DNA from: Scolanthus callimorphus
Taxonomy: Eukaryota; Cnidaria; Anthozoa; Actiniaria; Edwardsiidae
Direction of reading: 5' to 3'
Assembly (NCBI GenBank): GCA_033964015.1
Contig: CM066919.1
Coordinates: 23,675,204-23,739,203 of the forward strand
DNA: 64,000 bases
Position numbers and translations under genes: made by a program. Numbering within the stretch: the stretch's first letter is position 1; each line of letters begins with the position of its first letter. Below, one piece after another: positions 9,374-20,942 of this stretch. The notes under the pieces were generated by a model, which made no database searches, was not told where the DNA came from, and worked only from the letters and a program-made list of their open reading frames with translations.

Positions 9374-12243
9374 AATTCACGAGTCATCGAACAAAGAGCG
9401 CTGCCTTGGAACATACTTGTGCTTTGTTTTCGTGGAAAATGCATCTAAATTAATTGAATGTAGCCCTGAAATGTTAAGAAAAGGTTTAATATTAACATGG
9501 TAATTCCGAAAATGAAATATGTTTTTTTATTAAAAGCAAACTGAGCCGAAATATTTAATTTCGAATTTGAGGGTTAACTCCAGTGTAATAACCATTCCCA
9601 GAGGACACCTTTGTGTTCAGTTCTTATTTCATCCTGATTCGTTCTACCTAACAAAGGAAGCTTTGTGACGCAGTTCGTGAGCACTCACAGGTTATTAATT
9701 ACACCGGAGATAAGCCGAATTTGACCTAGTCGTTCGATTCACGTGTCTCTCAGTCTGGTATTGAATCCTCCATGGATACAAATACAGGCCGCCTAGATAA
9801 TCAACAAATAACTACGCTTTGAATTTGTCACAAATTTTCACTCAATTCTATAACGATAGATATAGTCGCAGTTATGCGTCTAGTTTTCTATAAATTCAAG
9901 TAAAATAGCCTAAGATTTACTCTGCTGATTGTTATAGAGATATTCTTTCGTGGCATTCTACTAATTCTCCTCCAAATACTAGGATATAGTCATCAACTCA
10001 GACATCAACATATGTAGGCATTCATGTTGTGAAGATGAACTTCTAAAATAAAGAAAGGAAAGTTGATCATAATTATTTCTCTTGTGTTGTAGTAGTAGTA
10101 ACACTTTATTTTAACACGCTTGCCCCGACAACTTCAGCTGTTTGCGAGTTTTCCTGGGAGTTTTGTCAGTGAGCATTATGGTCGGAGTACAAGTCAAGCT
10201 AGATGATTCCCGCGAAACCACAAAGTCCATAGGTTGACAACTAAAGAAGCAATTTGCAAGCAAATAGCTTCTAAAAACAGCAATGCTTGGAACATCACGG
10301 ACGAGTTTATGTCGAGTGAAATATCAGTTTAGTTCGAACTAGACACTGGATTTGGTTTTTATTTCATTTCACATGCTGGAATAAATTTCTAGGAAGTGAC
10401 CATTTTATACGGTATAAGGCTGATCCTTGGTGACGTCATTGTTTGCATTCACGAAATTTTAAAACGCTGCGTCTAGCTTTGAAAGCAACGAAAAGCTCAT
10501 AATATTAGTAAGTTCATTTTTTATTCTTAAAAAAGTCTCAACCTGTTTCCATATTATTTTTCAGGCTAGTTGAAGCTTTTCAAAATTGTGTGAAATCATT
10601 AGGGCAAAACGCTCATTAGCTCACATCATGGATCCTAAAAAGACAGATCGTTCTCTATTTGATAACAGGAAGCAGCGATACGCGAAAAATTCAAGGACTG
10701 TTCTCCTATTTTTCCTAGTAAAATATTTACTTAGCGTTTTCTCCAAATCTGCTAGCGTAGTTACAGCGCAAAGCACGACTCAAATAATTTCAAACTAGAT
10801 TAATCTAGAAATTCATTTGCAAATAATTTTAAGATGAGTTTTTACATATTTGAATATGGAGGGCATGTTTTGTCGACTTGGATAATTGTCTTCCACATTT
10901 TCATTCGTTCGAAACAAAACGCTAATAAGAGAGTGATCTCGCTAAGTCAATAGTTTGTTTTGTTGAGTACAGGATTGCTAGAATTATTAATTTAGTGTCA
11001 TTTACACCTGCAGGAAAGAGCATTAATTAGAACGCTACTCTTTTAGGGAGTATATGCATCTTTGAAAGTTTGCAAGCTGAACAAGACTGGATCCCCTTTT
11101 ACATCAAAAAAGAAGGTAAATCAGGTTTTACCTCTTAATTGGTGATAAGAAGTCTATCTTTTTATAGAGCGATTGGAAGTTTCCTTTTTAGCATTCGCAT
11201 TGCTTTTTTGCCTCCTGGGAAGATTTCTTTTTGTTTGGAAACGCTTTACACGCAGATTTGACAACTTCTGTTGTGGGGGCTTTCCTTTTGATGTGTATTT
11301 ACCCTTAAAGGAAAATCCTACTTTATCATGAAATTATATTTAGTGAAGTATATCGGGGAGTTAGGAGTTCTGTGCATAAATTTAAGATTTTTGAATTGAA
11401 TTTTGTGTGAATTACAAGGCGGCATTTACACAATGACATGTATTTCTGTTTTATATCTTGTATTTCAGTTTATGATTCAGTCATTTCGTAAAAAAATTCA
11501 CGGAAATTGCTTTAAATTGTCTAAAATGCTTTCTAACTCGAAAGAAAATAAATAAATCGACCGGTAACACAGTTGACTAGACAGCAGAAACAAAGATGGA
11601 TACAAACTTCGCTATTGGCTCCTTTTCTTAATATCAATTTGAAAAGTCGGAATGGCATAACCGAGAGAAGCGCTTATAATGGCCTACTATAATTGATCCC
11701 TCTCACCAAAACAATCGGGGATGGGGGTTATACAACGTAGGCTATGCTTATAATGGCAAATTCGATTAATCGATTTTCAATATTTTCATGTTAACTAGAC
11801 TACTAACATGTACTAAAAACAACTAAAAGGAAAATAAATAAATTATTATGTGCAAAATTTCCAAACAAACGGCATTATCTGAGGGCCTTCGGCATTCCTA
11901 CGTATTTTAGTTCAAAATCCTAAAGGCTTTCCAACGTTAGGTAAGTTGCAAAAACTATTATACACTAAAGGGAAATCTTTAATCTTATTTTTTGTTTTTG
12001 AGCCAAAAGCCTTTCAAGCAGTCTTCTCACAACGCTAATGTGCGATTAATTTACATAATTCACGAAGTAATTACAGAACTTTCATTGCTCGGAGCGAGCG
12101 CAGCGAGCAGAGAGCAAGTCTAATCTTGCCTTGATTTGCACGTAGGAATGCATTACATACCGTTTTACATTGGTTTTCATACTGACGCGGGTTACCTGTG
12201 GTTCATGTGCGGGTTACCTGTGGTAGCGCATGCGCGGGACAGT

Positions 12244-12395
12244 TATATAGGCGCCGAGCGATTTTGGGTTCAGTTTGGGTTCAGTAACCAGTCAGTGGCA
12301 CAGTTCCATTTTAGCAAACTATTCATGTCAAAATTGACAACATTTAGGATTTGTAGATCGGTTTAAAGAAATGTTTGTGTTTTTGGAGATTATCG
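12244..12395 (+). promoter_or_regulatory. Possible TATA promoter and non-coding first exon (or old LTR fragment)
   Basis: TATATAG at 12244-12250 is followed by GC-rich GCGCCGAGCG, a duplicated TTTGGGTTCAG and, 150 bp on, a good splice donor (ATCG/GTAAGT, GT at 12396). This layout fits a TATA-driven leader exon or the R region of a decayed LTR. No connected coding exon could be identified. Confidence 0.2.
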
Positions 12396-12805
12396 GTAAG
12401 TGACGGTTATTAATATTTCCTTTTGTCAGTCTCAATTGCATTTGTAGATGTTTTTAAAGTGTATTTTGGCAACCTTTTCGAACCTTTCCACGAAATATTT
12501 GCCGACTTTCAAAGAACTTTAATAATGGAATGACTCAGTGACCTCTTTGAGTTATTTGTCTTTCTCGAACACAAGACATAGCTAGTCTAATTTCCACAGT
12601 TTAAAGCTACTTGGCCAACTCAGGTCTTCTCCAACTTGGATCAATTTGAGTATTACCCCGGGGGTAGTTTGCTGAACCAGAGAGGGGAATCCCCCAAAAT
12701 CTCGTACACAAACTTTATGTTCATTGAGCTTTAATCTCCTAGATAGCTTCAAATTGCCCCAACTAAAGCCAGACATTTCTCATTCTCGTCTTTTATATTC
12801 CTATA

Positions 12806-12975
12806 CAGTAAATACCCGCGTATAAGAACCTACTTTTTCTTGGTTTAGGCTAAATCATTTTGAATTATTTCTCTCATGTTTACACTGTAAGGTTCTTATA
12901 AAAAGGGTAGTTAAAAAAGGGAAATTGATGCTACCAGGTTCTTAATTCTCGGGTTCTTATACACGGGTTTTACTG
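12806..12975. mobile_element. Tc1/mariner-like MITE
   Basis: Left end CAGTAAATACCCGCGTATAA and right end complementary to CAGTAAAACCCGTGTATAAG, each flanked by TA (12804-12805 and 12976-12977). TA duplications and CAGT ends suggest Tc1/mariner affinity. An internal copy of the GGTTCTTATA motif strengthens the hairpin. No transposase is encoded. Confidence 0.65.
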
Positions 12976-15957
12976 TATTCAAGGTCATCCGATTCAGTCT
13001 GCAACCAGAGCCTCATACAGTCAGCACGACTAAAAGGCGCAATTGATGAGACTGACAAAAATCTATCATTATTGAACCTCCGAGCACTTCACTATCGGAA
13101 AGATACTTCTAGTTTATAAAATAGATTTTTTACATATTTCCCTAAAGCAATTTCTCATTTTTATATGAGTGCTTTTGTGAGTGGAAAATTCATCAGGCGA
13201 ATGAATAACGGCTTTTAAATTGGATTACTAAAATGTTTCATCCTGTAGATCCAATCCTTTTGCTTCTAGTGAAGTATGTGGCCATTTGAGAAAGGGCTTT
13301 TAGCGCGGTCACGGTGCCTGTTTTCATGAAAGTTATTCTGCCGGTGAACTCTAATGCAACAGTCAAACCGTGTTTTAGCACAGGCTTCCCAGGATCATTG
13401 AGCGAACTTTAGAGTTGATAGTTTGCAGTTTTATAAGTGTCGCTGTGTGAAGTTTGACTGAGTTCGATGAGCACTAAAATATGAGTATCTACGAAAAATA
13501 AAAAAGTTTGAAAAATACCCTTATCTAGTCCTTTAGTACTTTAATAAATCACTACTAGCATTTATTCGGTCAGAAATACACTTTTAAGTGAGTTTTAGCC
13601 AATTTTATTGTTACCTCTCACACTACTATATGTTCTGGAAGGCTACAAACTGCAAAATTCCGAACGCTCAGCGATCCAAAAATTTCCCTCGATTTTTTCC
13701 CAAAAATCATCGTCGCTTGCTCAAACAAACCTCGCATAATAAAAGTACAACTATTCAGCTTTCTTGTTTACCTTTTTCGTGGAAATCAAACCCTCTCTGA
13801 ATGATATAAATGGCGAATCTTTTCAGCCTCGTCCATTCGTCCTGAGAGCAATGGCGGCCCCACCAGTAAAGTCCGTTCCAAAACACAAACCGTTGAGACA
13901 TTTTTTCTCTCGTCGAGGGGTGGGCCAGACATTGTCTCAGGCTCTAGTCACTTCCCGTCCTAGACCCGGTAAAACTTTTGTTGCTCGCGAATGCGTGACC
14001 GGCGAGATAGACTTGATTGATTCAAATCCAACGCATCACGCGCAACACCTTCGCCCTTCCCACAATGCATTGCGCGCCGCGCTAATCCTTCCATAATCCC
14101 CTGCGTTCCTCGACTTTTCTACTAGAGAGCAGCAAAGCAGTCATTTGACGACCTAGCGACGGGTACGAGTCTGGCTAAAACGTACTTTCCAATTAATAGA
14201 CTATATGAAATTTTCACAGAAAGGAAGCATTCGAATTTCGTACTAGTTTACTAGTGCCACCTTAAATTGATTTTTACCAACAGTATAAAGATGTCATTCC
14301 AAAATAAATTGATTTTAACAGTTGGCGACTGATGCGCCTCTGTCGATGCACCTCTTGGCCCATCAGGCGAAGAAGCCAGTTACCATAGTAACTGGTCACC
14401 ATAGCGACCATGACACATTGCCACCCAATGTCTACTGCCCGAGCAAGGGAGCAGTATAGGTACTGGTTCTCCTACCATTTGAATCATGTCCACTACGAGA
14501 GGAGAAAATCGTCCCACTCAATTCATCGATTTCCCTGGAATCTCTGTGGGCATTGTGGGTACGCTTTGCGAAGAACTCGGTACACTAGCCCTGATGGCCA
14601 GTTCGGTTTGCCTACACGACGTTCCCAGGACAACCGGCGTGTGGTGTCTGAGGTAATAGTGAAGAGAAAGCAGTAAGGGGCGTATCGTTCGAATAGCAGC
14701 AATACCGTAAAATTCCGAAAATAAGCCCCTCCCCCTCCAAAAAATGAAATCCAAGCCAGACCCCAGATATACATTGTAGGCCCATGAACGTATTTTTTTA
14801 GAAATTGTCTTGGTAGGCTAACTAAACCTCCTTGAAAGGATACTACACTTTTAGTGCAGAAAAATCAGGACCCCAAAAAGCCCTTCGTAAAATACTGGGC
14901 GGCCGATCTGCCTATTTTTGAAATTTTGCGATATCATCACGAAAGAACAGCTAAATTTCGCACACCCGCGGCAAAAGGCGAAACGACGAAGTACGATGAG
15001 TGCGCGCCTCGGCGCTACCTATTCTCTCTCTCTCCTCCAGTATTACTAATACATGTACGGTACACCAGAGGCAACTTGTTCTTGACCCTACGGGAGTTGC
15101 CCTCGGTGGAGCTGGAGCAGTCCGAGGGAGAGAAAAGATCTCCTGACTGAGGAGTAAGGAAAGCTGTGAGCTTTTCCATTCCGATGCATTCCGATTCTGT
15201 CTTTCCATATTATATGGTTTTTATTTTATTTTTTATTCTTTTGTACTTGCGCAGTTCTTTTGTTCTCTACCTCGCCAAACTTTCCTATTTTTACATAAAG
15301 GGGAAGAAAAGGGAGAAAAACTGATACTATCGAGTTAAGTTTGCCCAATTTATTACATGTAATCCACTGAATGCGGTAAAATTTTACAACGTGCTTTTTT
15401 GTACTCACGACAAATTGAACTGTTTGAGTGATAAAACTTTGTCACCATTGTACCCATAATCCGTTAGTAAACAAAGCACTTTACCAGAGCTACTTAACAC
15501 TTTCCTAACGACACGTAATGACGCTATTCTGCTTTTCCACGAATTTCCACTGGTAAAGAAAGTTTGACATGTACTATAATAAAGCTTCAGCTGAGCAGAA
15601 ATGACAAGGTTCTTGAGAAACACCAGGAGAACGCAACGACGATGCCTTCAATCACTCTGCGGTTTGTTTGGTTTTGGGGACATTTACGAAGTCAGACTTG
15701 AAGGGACCAAGCACATGCAAGCAAAACACCTCTTTCATTGATAAAACAGTGATGAAAGTTAACCAGTGCAGTTTTCACCTAGCACACTCAGAACTCCGAC
15801 TAAACTTTTAAAAATGTTTAAATATTTTATAAGTGCTGTCTCGAGGTAATTATACAACAGTGCCCTCTGCATTTCATGCCAACCAGCACCCCATAAATAA
15901 TCTTCATTAGAACTGTTATTGAAAAATTCAGTAGCTTTAATTTTGTGTCAAATATCT

Positions 15958-16190
15958 TCAGTTCTTGGACAAGGCTTGTGGGTGCTCCTGTAATGATTTC
16001 TGCATTTGGTGATACATGTGTACGATTTTAGAGTTCGCCTGTGATCTCCAAGATTCATCCCAAGGTTGACGTCTTTCGATGTTCCACTCCTTTACAAGCG
16101 TCCATTGTTCCGGCAAAGGATCGGCCACTTTCATAATTTGCTGCACGCTTATTCCTTTCCCGCGCTAGAAGAATCAGGCGTTGAAGACAT
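15958..16190 (-). CDS. Small unrecognised protein, about 77 aa, with one apparent frameshift
   Basis: Reading from ATG at 16190 gives MSSTPDSSSAGKE and then a stop (TAA). One base over, the frame continues ISVQQIMKVADPLPEQWTLV, through a Trp/Glu/Gln-rich stretch (EWNIERRQPWDESWRS), to QALSKN and TGA at 15960-15958. The region is 233 nt, one base short of 77 codons plus stop, so a missing A in the run GGAAAGGAA would restore one ORF. The composition looks like a real soluble protein. I do not recognise the family. It is divergent from a possible short coding exon at 16492 on the plus strand. Confidence 0.5.
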
Positions 16191-17081
16191 TTCTTTTTCC
16201 TTTGCCCTTTCAAAAATTCACAAGAATTTCTCAGTGTTTACCTTCTACGATTGCAGAGCTCAGTCGGGGTCACTTTACCAGTTGCCCGTCTTACTCATTA
16301 GCTTCGCTAGTCGTCATGACAACCTGGGGTTAAGGACCGCTATTATAACGCAAACGTTCATTTGCTAATACTGTTGTCTAGACAGCTACGCGGATCCTGA
16401 TTGGATGAAATAAGGACGCACTTGATTGGTTTATTTGATAAGAGCTTCGAAATAAGCTTCGCGTTGGAAACCTAAACACGCTGACTTTGTTATGGAGAAT
16501 TTTGATGAGTTATTAGCGGGATACCGGGGAGTAAGAACGCAAAAGTCAAATTAACTTTTGATATTTACTCGGTGCTTGTTAAGAAGGCGTTTTGACGATG
16601 AAAAACAGAGAAGATCTTCAAGAAGGAGGACAGTGCTCGCGCTAGTCTTTCTTTGAGGTGAGTTTCGTCCAGTACAGTCAAAAACTTGATAGAATCTGAA
16701 TCATGCAGTAAGATAAGACTAACTTTATATGATAAAGCCAATCAATAACCAACTTTTAAGCTGCGTGATAACTTTGCCTAATTGTCTTCGTTATTATTGT
16801 GACCATTCTTCGAAAGTTCATCAAGTTTGGAGCAAATCGATGCCATCGTTCATGTATTTTTCTGAATATTTCCATTCACTCAGCCAACGTTACTATTTTC
16901 ATAGTTCTAAGGATATTTATTATAGGTAAATTAGACCTGAAACTATGCAACATTTAATTACTAGTAATACCAAACGATTTTGTTAATGATTCACAAGATC
17001 AGTTCGCTGATTTTGTGAATCTTCCGGCTTTGAATGAAAAACCTTTAGACCTTTGACACATCAAAGCAAAGCAATGTTCTC

Positions 17082-17122
17082 TTTGCTGCAGCTTACAGTA
17101 AATTACTGTAAGCTGCAGCAAA
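17082..17122. repeat. Near-perfect palindrome
   Basis: CTTTGCTGCAGCTTACAGTA, one A, then its exact complement, just before the TIR element at 17131. Likely a relic of another small inverted-repeat element. Confidence 0.7.
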
Positions 17123-17130
17123 GACAGTAA

Positions 17131-17587
17131 GACCCCGGTTACACGGGTCCGGACGAATTTTTGACCGGGCGAATTTTGTACCTGGAACACATGTTTACAC
17201 GGTATCGTGCAAGTTTTGTTCCACATTGCAGAGGTGTTTACACGGGTCCGTGCAACTGAACTAACACTAACATGGCTTCTTCAGTCTCGTTCTCTGATTG
17301 GTTGAAGGTTGAATAGTAGCTTAGTATCCTCGCCTGAAGAGGGCTAGTTTCCAGGCCATTACCGTGGAACTGTGCCAAAACTTGCACGGTTCAGGTGTTC
17401 ACACGGGTCCGGTACGAAAACGGAACCGTACCGGTCAAAAGTTGTACCTGTTTTTTGCAGGTCCCAAACTTGCACACTTTGCCGTGCAAAAATTGGTCCA
17501 GTTCCGCCGGACCCGTGTGAACAGAAGCCGTAAGTGGGCCAGAATTCGCCCGGTCAAATATTCGTCCGGACCCGTGTAACCGGGGTC
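17131..17587. mobile_element. Harbinger-like TIR element (TAA target duplication)
   Basis: Left end GACCCCGGTTACACGGGTCC matches the complement of the right end exactly, and similarity continues about 45 bp (GACGAATTTTTGACCGGG). TAA flanks both sides (17128-17130, 17588-17590). The interior repeats the GTTTACACGGGTCCG module in both orientations. Non-coding. Confidence 0.8.
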
Positions 17588-17749
17588 TAAATGTGTGAAA
17601 ATAAAAATATATATAAATATATAAAAGTAAAGTCTATTCACTTCTTTGCTGTATTTACTATCAAGACGTAACTATCTTGCAACTGTTAACCCACCACATC
17701 TAGAAAATGCTGTACATTTAACAATTATTCCTCAAGCCCGAATGGGCTC

Positions 17750-17780
<31 letters not shown>

Positions 17781-17830
17781 ATGGGCTATTGACTCAGAGG
17801 CCATGAGGGCGAGAGGAATAATTGTTTTAG

Positions 17831-18009
17831 TCAAATCACACTAGTAGGTCAATTTTTATTGCCAAAAAAATGTTTTTGTTCTGCTCACTTGCCATTTTCT
17901 GGCTTTAAATCCGACACTTTTCGCTACTAGTAGGCTATAACTTATAGCCTACTAGTAGCTCAACCAATCAGAACGCAGCATTGATAATAGACCACTAGTG
18001 TGATTTGAC
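17831..18009. mobile_element. MITE with GTCAAATCACACTAG ends
   Basis: GTCAAATCACACTAGT at the left pairs with ACTAGTGTGATTTGAC at the right, flanked by TA on both sides. The centre is itself palindromic (GCTACTAGTAGGCTATAA / complement). Just upstream, 17737-17812 is another hairpin built on GCCCGAATGGGCT and GAGTCAATAGCCCAT. Confidence 0.65.
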
Positions 18010-19088
18010 TAAATTGATATAGTCTGGTAATTAATTAATTTCACAACAGCTTTCTGTGCTGCCTTTATGCAATAATTTCCAAAACTTATTTGCTTCCTAT
18101 TTGAGTGGTCCTTGGGAGTTGCAATATTGTAGGAATGATTGTTTTTTTTTTCATGCAGTAAATGTGGTAAATAAGTACAAAAATCTTGTTATTCATAATA
18201 AGCCCTGTTTATGACAGGAAACCCGCTATATTTTATACCCTGTTTATGACAAAAAACATTAAAATATTGGAGAATAAATGCCCTTTTCTTGACATGAAAC
18301 TCTGAAATTTGAAAAAATCAATACCCCAATTATGGCCATGGACCTGAAAATCCAGAAAATGTATACCCGGTTTATATGATCAGAAGCTCAAAAACCCTAC
18401 CCTGATCAGTAGATCATCCCCGTATACAGGTCAATACATCGGAGTACCTCCTCCACCATTTCTGATAGTTCAGCAGTCTTTGTGCATCAAGGCAGCAGCA
18501 GTACATCAGCAATACCTGATGTCAAATCTAACTTGTCTGAAAAACAGTTAAATGTCTGCAAGATATGGAAAATGGTTCAAGGAGAACATGAACTGTGTTG
18601 AAAATAACATTTGCCACACTCACCAGCTAGTTTGGCTCCCACCCCTCCCCTCTCCTTCACATGCTGTTAATGACAGTTTTCTTATTTTTCACTTCTTTAC
18701 CCCCTGCAACACAGGAATCTCACATGCAAAAAAATCAAATATCCAAAGAAAAAAATAGTTGAATAGTTTAGAGTAATTAACACATAAATGTATTTTATTA
18801 CATTTTTCAACAGGTATTTACTTGCAAGGACATGAAGATTTCTACTGTGGATTCCTTGGAGCCTTTCCAGCAGGATAAAGCAATACTTGATTCCACAATG
18901 GAACCGTTAAACTTGTTGGGTGTCTAGAAGCTTTACCATCCTGTAATGCAAGCCTAGACTAGATAGAAGTCTAATTTAAACTCTTACATCATTGACTGTG
19001 ATACATTTTTATCACAGAAATAGTAGACAGAGAAATCAATGTAACGGCAAGCAAAATGTTTCTTGTTGGTTGCCAAAACTAAATCACA

Positions 19089-20911
19089 ATGAGCCACCCA
19101 GATCAGGAAAGGATTTGGCTAGCACAGGGCAAAAAGCCATCAAAGGATCAAACTTATTTAGATCCAGATGCTCTTTATCACTTCTTTACAAGCTCAAATG
19201 CAGGAAGATTATTCAACAGACGTGTAAGAAGTGCAGCACCAAGACTTAATACCTTTGATAATACTCCCTCCAAAGCAAGAAACCATGCATATGGACATCA
19301 TCCAAGCTGGGAGACTCCTAATCTTTCAGTAGGGGCAACAAGGGACCCAGCACCGACTCCGGCGACCTCCCGGCCTGCATCCTCAAGAAGTGGATACAGC
19401 TCTGCAAGATCTTTATACAAGACAGGCTCAAAGTCTTTATCGTCTCCCACAGCAATGTTCTTGGCCTCACAAAGGGGTCGATGTAGATCAGCACCACCTA
19501 CAAAATTTGCACCCAGAAGACCTCAGATGGCAAGTACTAGCTGCAACTCAAGGGTGTCAATAGTAAGGGGGCTCCACACAGAGCGTGGGAATTGCGAACA
19601 AACTCAGCGTCAACACATCGCTCATTATTGTCTCCTTCTGAGATTAGGAGCAGACAGAAGGGGAGATCCAAATCTGCACCTCTTCCATATGATTTCAGCT
19701 CTGTGGAGTTGGTATCTGAAGTTCCAAAAACTGGATCTGATTATGAGAAACTTAAGGCTATGACAAAGCCACTCACATGCATGCCTAATATTGTGCAAAA
19801 TGCAGTTAGCCATAATGGCTTGAGACATTGCTGTTCAGCATTCAATACCCGTCCAAAAACAGCACCAGATACTGTAAGTACTGTAGACTGCTAATATAAA
19901 TTAAAAATTGTAAAAGATGATAAGGGGGTCTTTATCTTCTTGTCTAGAAAAAAAAATAATACTGCCATATTTACATTTCTGAAAGCCTGGTGTGAAATCA
20001 CACAGAGCTGTTCACTTGACGTTTGATTGACAAAGCCAAACCCAAGTTTGTTAGTTGGTGTAAGTTTGCAGAATAATGAAAACAGTATTAAATCAATGAT
20101 TATTTTGTGACAGCAATGCTATAGAGTGGTGAAATTTGCGAATCTGAGATTGTCAAATTCCGTAGTTGTTGTTCTCAAATTTCTGCTTATTGATACATGT
20201 AAAGTGAGACACTGAGAAATGTCACTTTATTTGTTGCTTGTTGTGTCTAGGCATCAGCTGGAGGCATATGAATCACCCAGAGTTTGTTTAAATTAAATTC
20301 AGCACCATTGTGTCGAACCCAAACATGTGGCATCCCAGACAGCCTTTTGTGAGGCGCCAATCTTATTAAAATTCAGTATTTCTGCACCTACCCCATCCTA
20401 TTTTTTCACTGCAATATGGTGACCTTTTCACAGGGAGGCGCTAAAAGTACACAGTACACAGGAACAATTTAAACTGAAATGTTCACTAGAATCTGATGAA
20501 AATTTGTTCTTATCACTCTCATATAAGCCCATTCGCTTACAATCATTTTTAAACTTAATAAAGAAGATTCATTCATCCCTGGCATGTGATCCATTTCATT
20601 TCAATTTTTTGTTTAAGGAAGGGGGCCAAACTCTCTCCATCTCTACAAATTTGGATTGCATGTTTTGGACTCGTATCAATCTGTTATAAAAACTCAACTT
20701 ATCACTTTTTTCTTTTATCTGTAGAGGCATTCACAGTTTGGCCAGTGGCTAGACCATCAGTCGTAAGTATATTTATTTTTAAGTCCATTCTGTAATTTCC
20801 AGAAAATATCTGTAATTTACCAAAGAATTACCACATTTTGCTGGAATCCCAATGAAAAATTCAGTGTGATTGCGAAGGAAAAAAAAGTTGCCATCTGGAG
20901 AGGCAGGAATT

Positions 20912-20942
<31 letters not shown>

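Larger units (their letters stand above)
7385..15957. other. Intergenic region without a recognised gene
   Basis: Only short unsupported ORFs are present. The first part, to about 8040, is probably HSD17B4 3' UTR: a possible AATAAA lies at 8033-8038. Several inverted-repeat elements are listed separately. The rest is AT-rich unique-looking DNA with no domain I recognise. Confidence 0.6.
16191..19088. other. Region between the small minus-strand gene and the EF-hand gene
   Basis: Probably holds the promoter and 5' UTR of the EF-hand gene. ATG at 16492 opens 13 codons (MENFDELLAGYRG) before a good donor (GGA/GTAAGA, GT at 16531). An acceptor at 18813 (TTTTTCAACAG) leads in phase into 37 further open codons ending at TAG 18925-18927. 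A 5' leader exon with a small spliced upstream ORF is possible but unproven. Repeats at 17082-18009 are listed separately. Confidence 0.3.

Noticed and set aside
13764..14096. 110-codon ORF starting MFTFFVEIKPSL
   Set aside because: No recognised domain, no splice context, and a composition like random translated repeat DNA.
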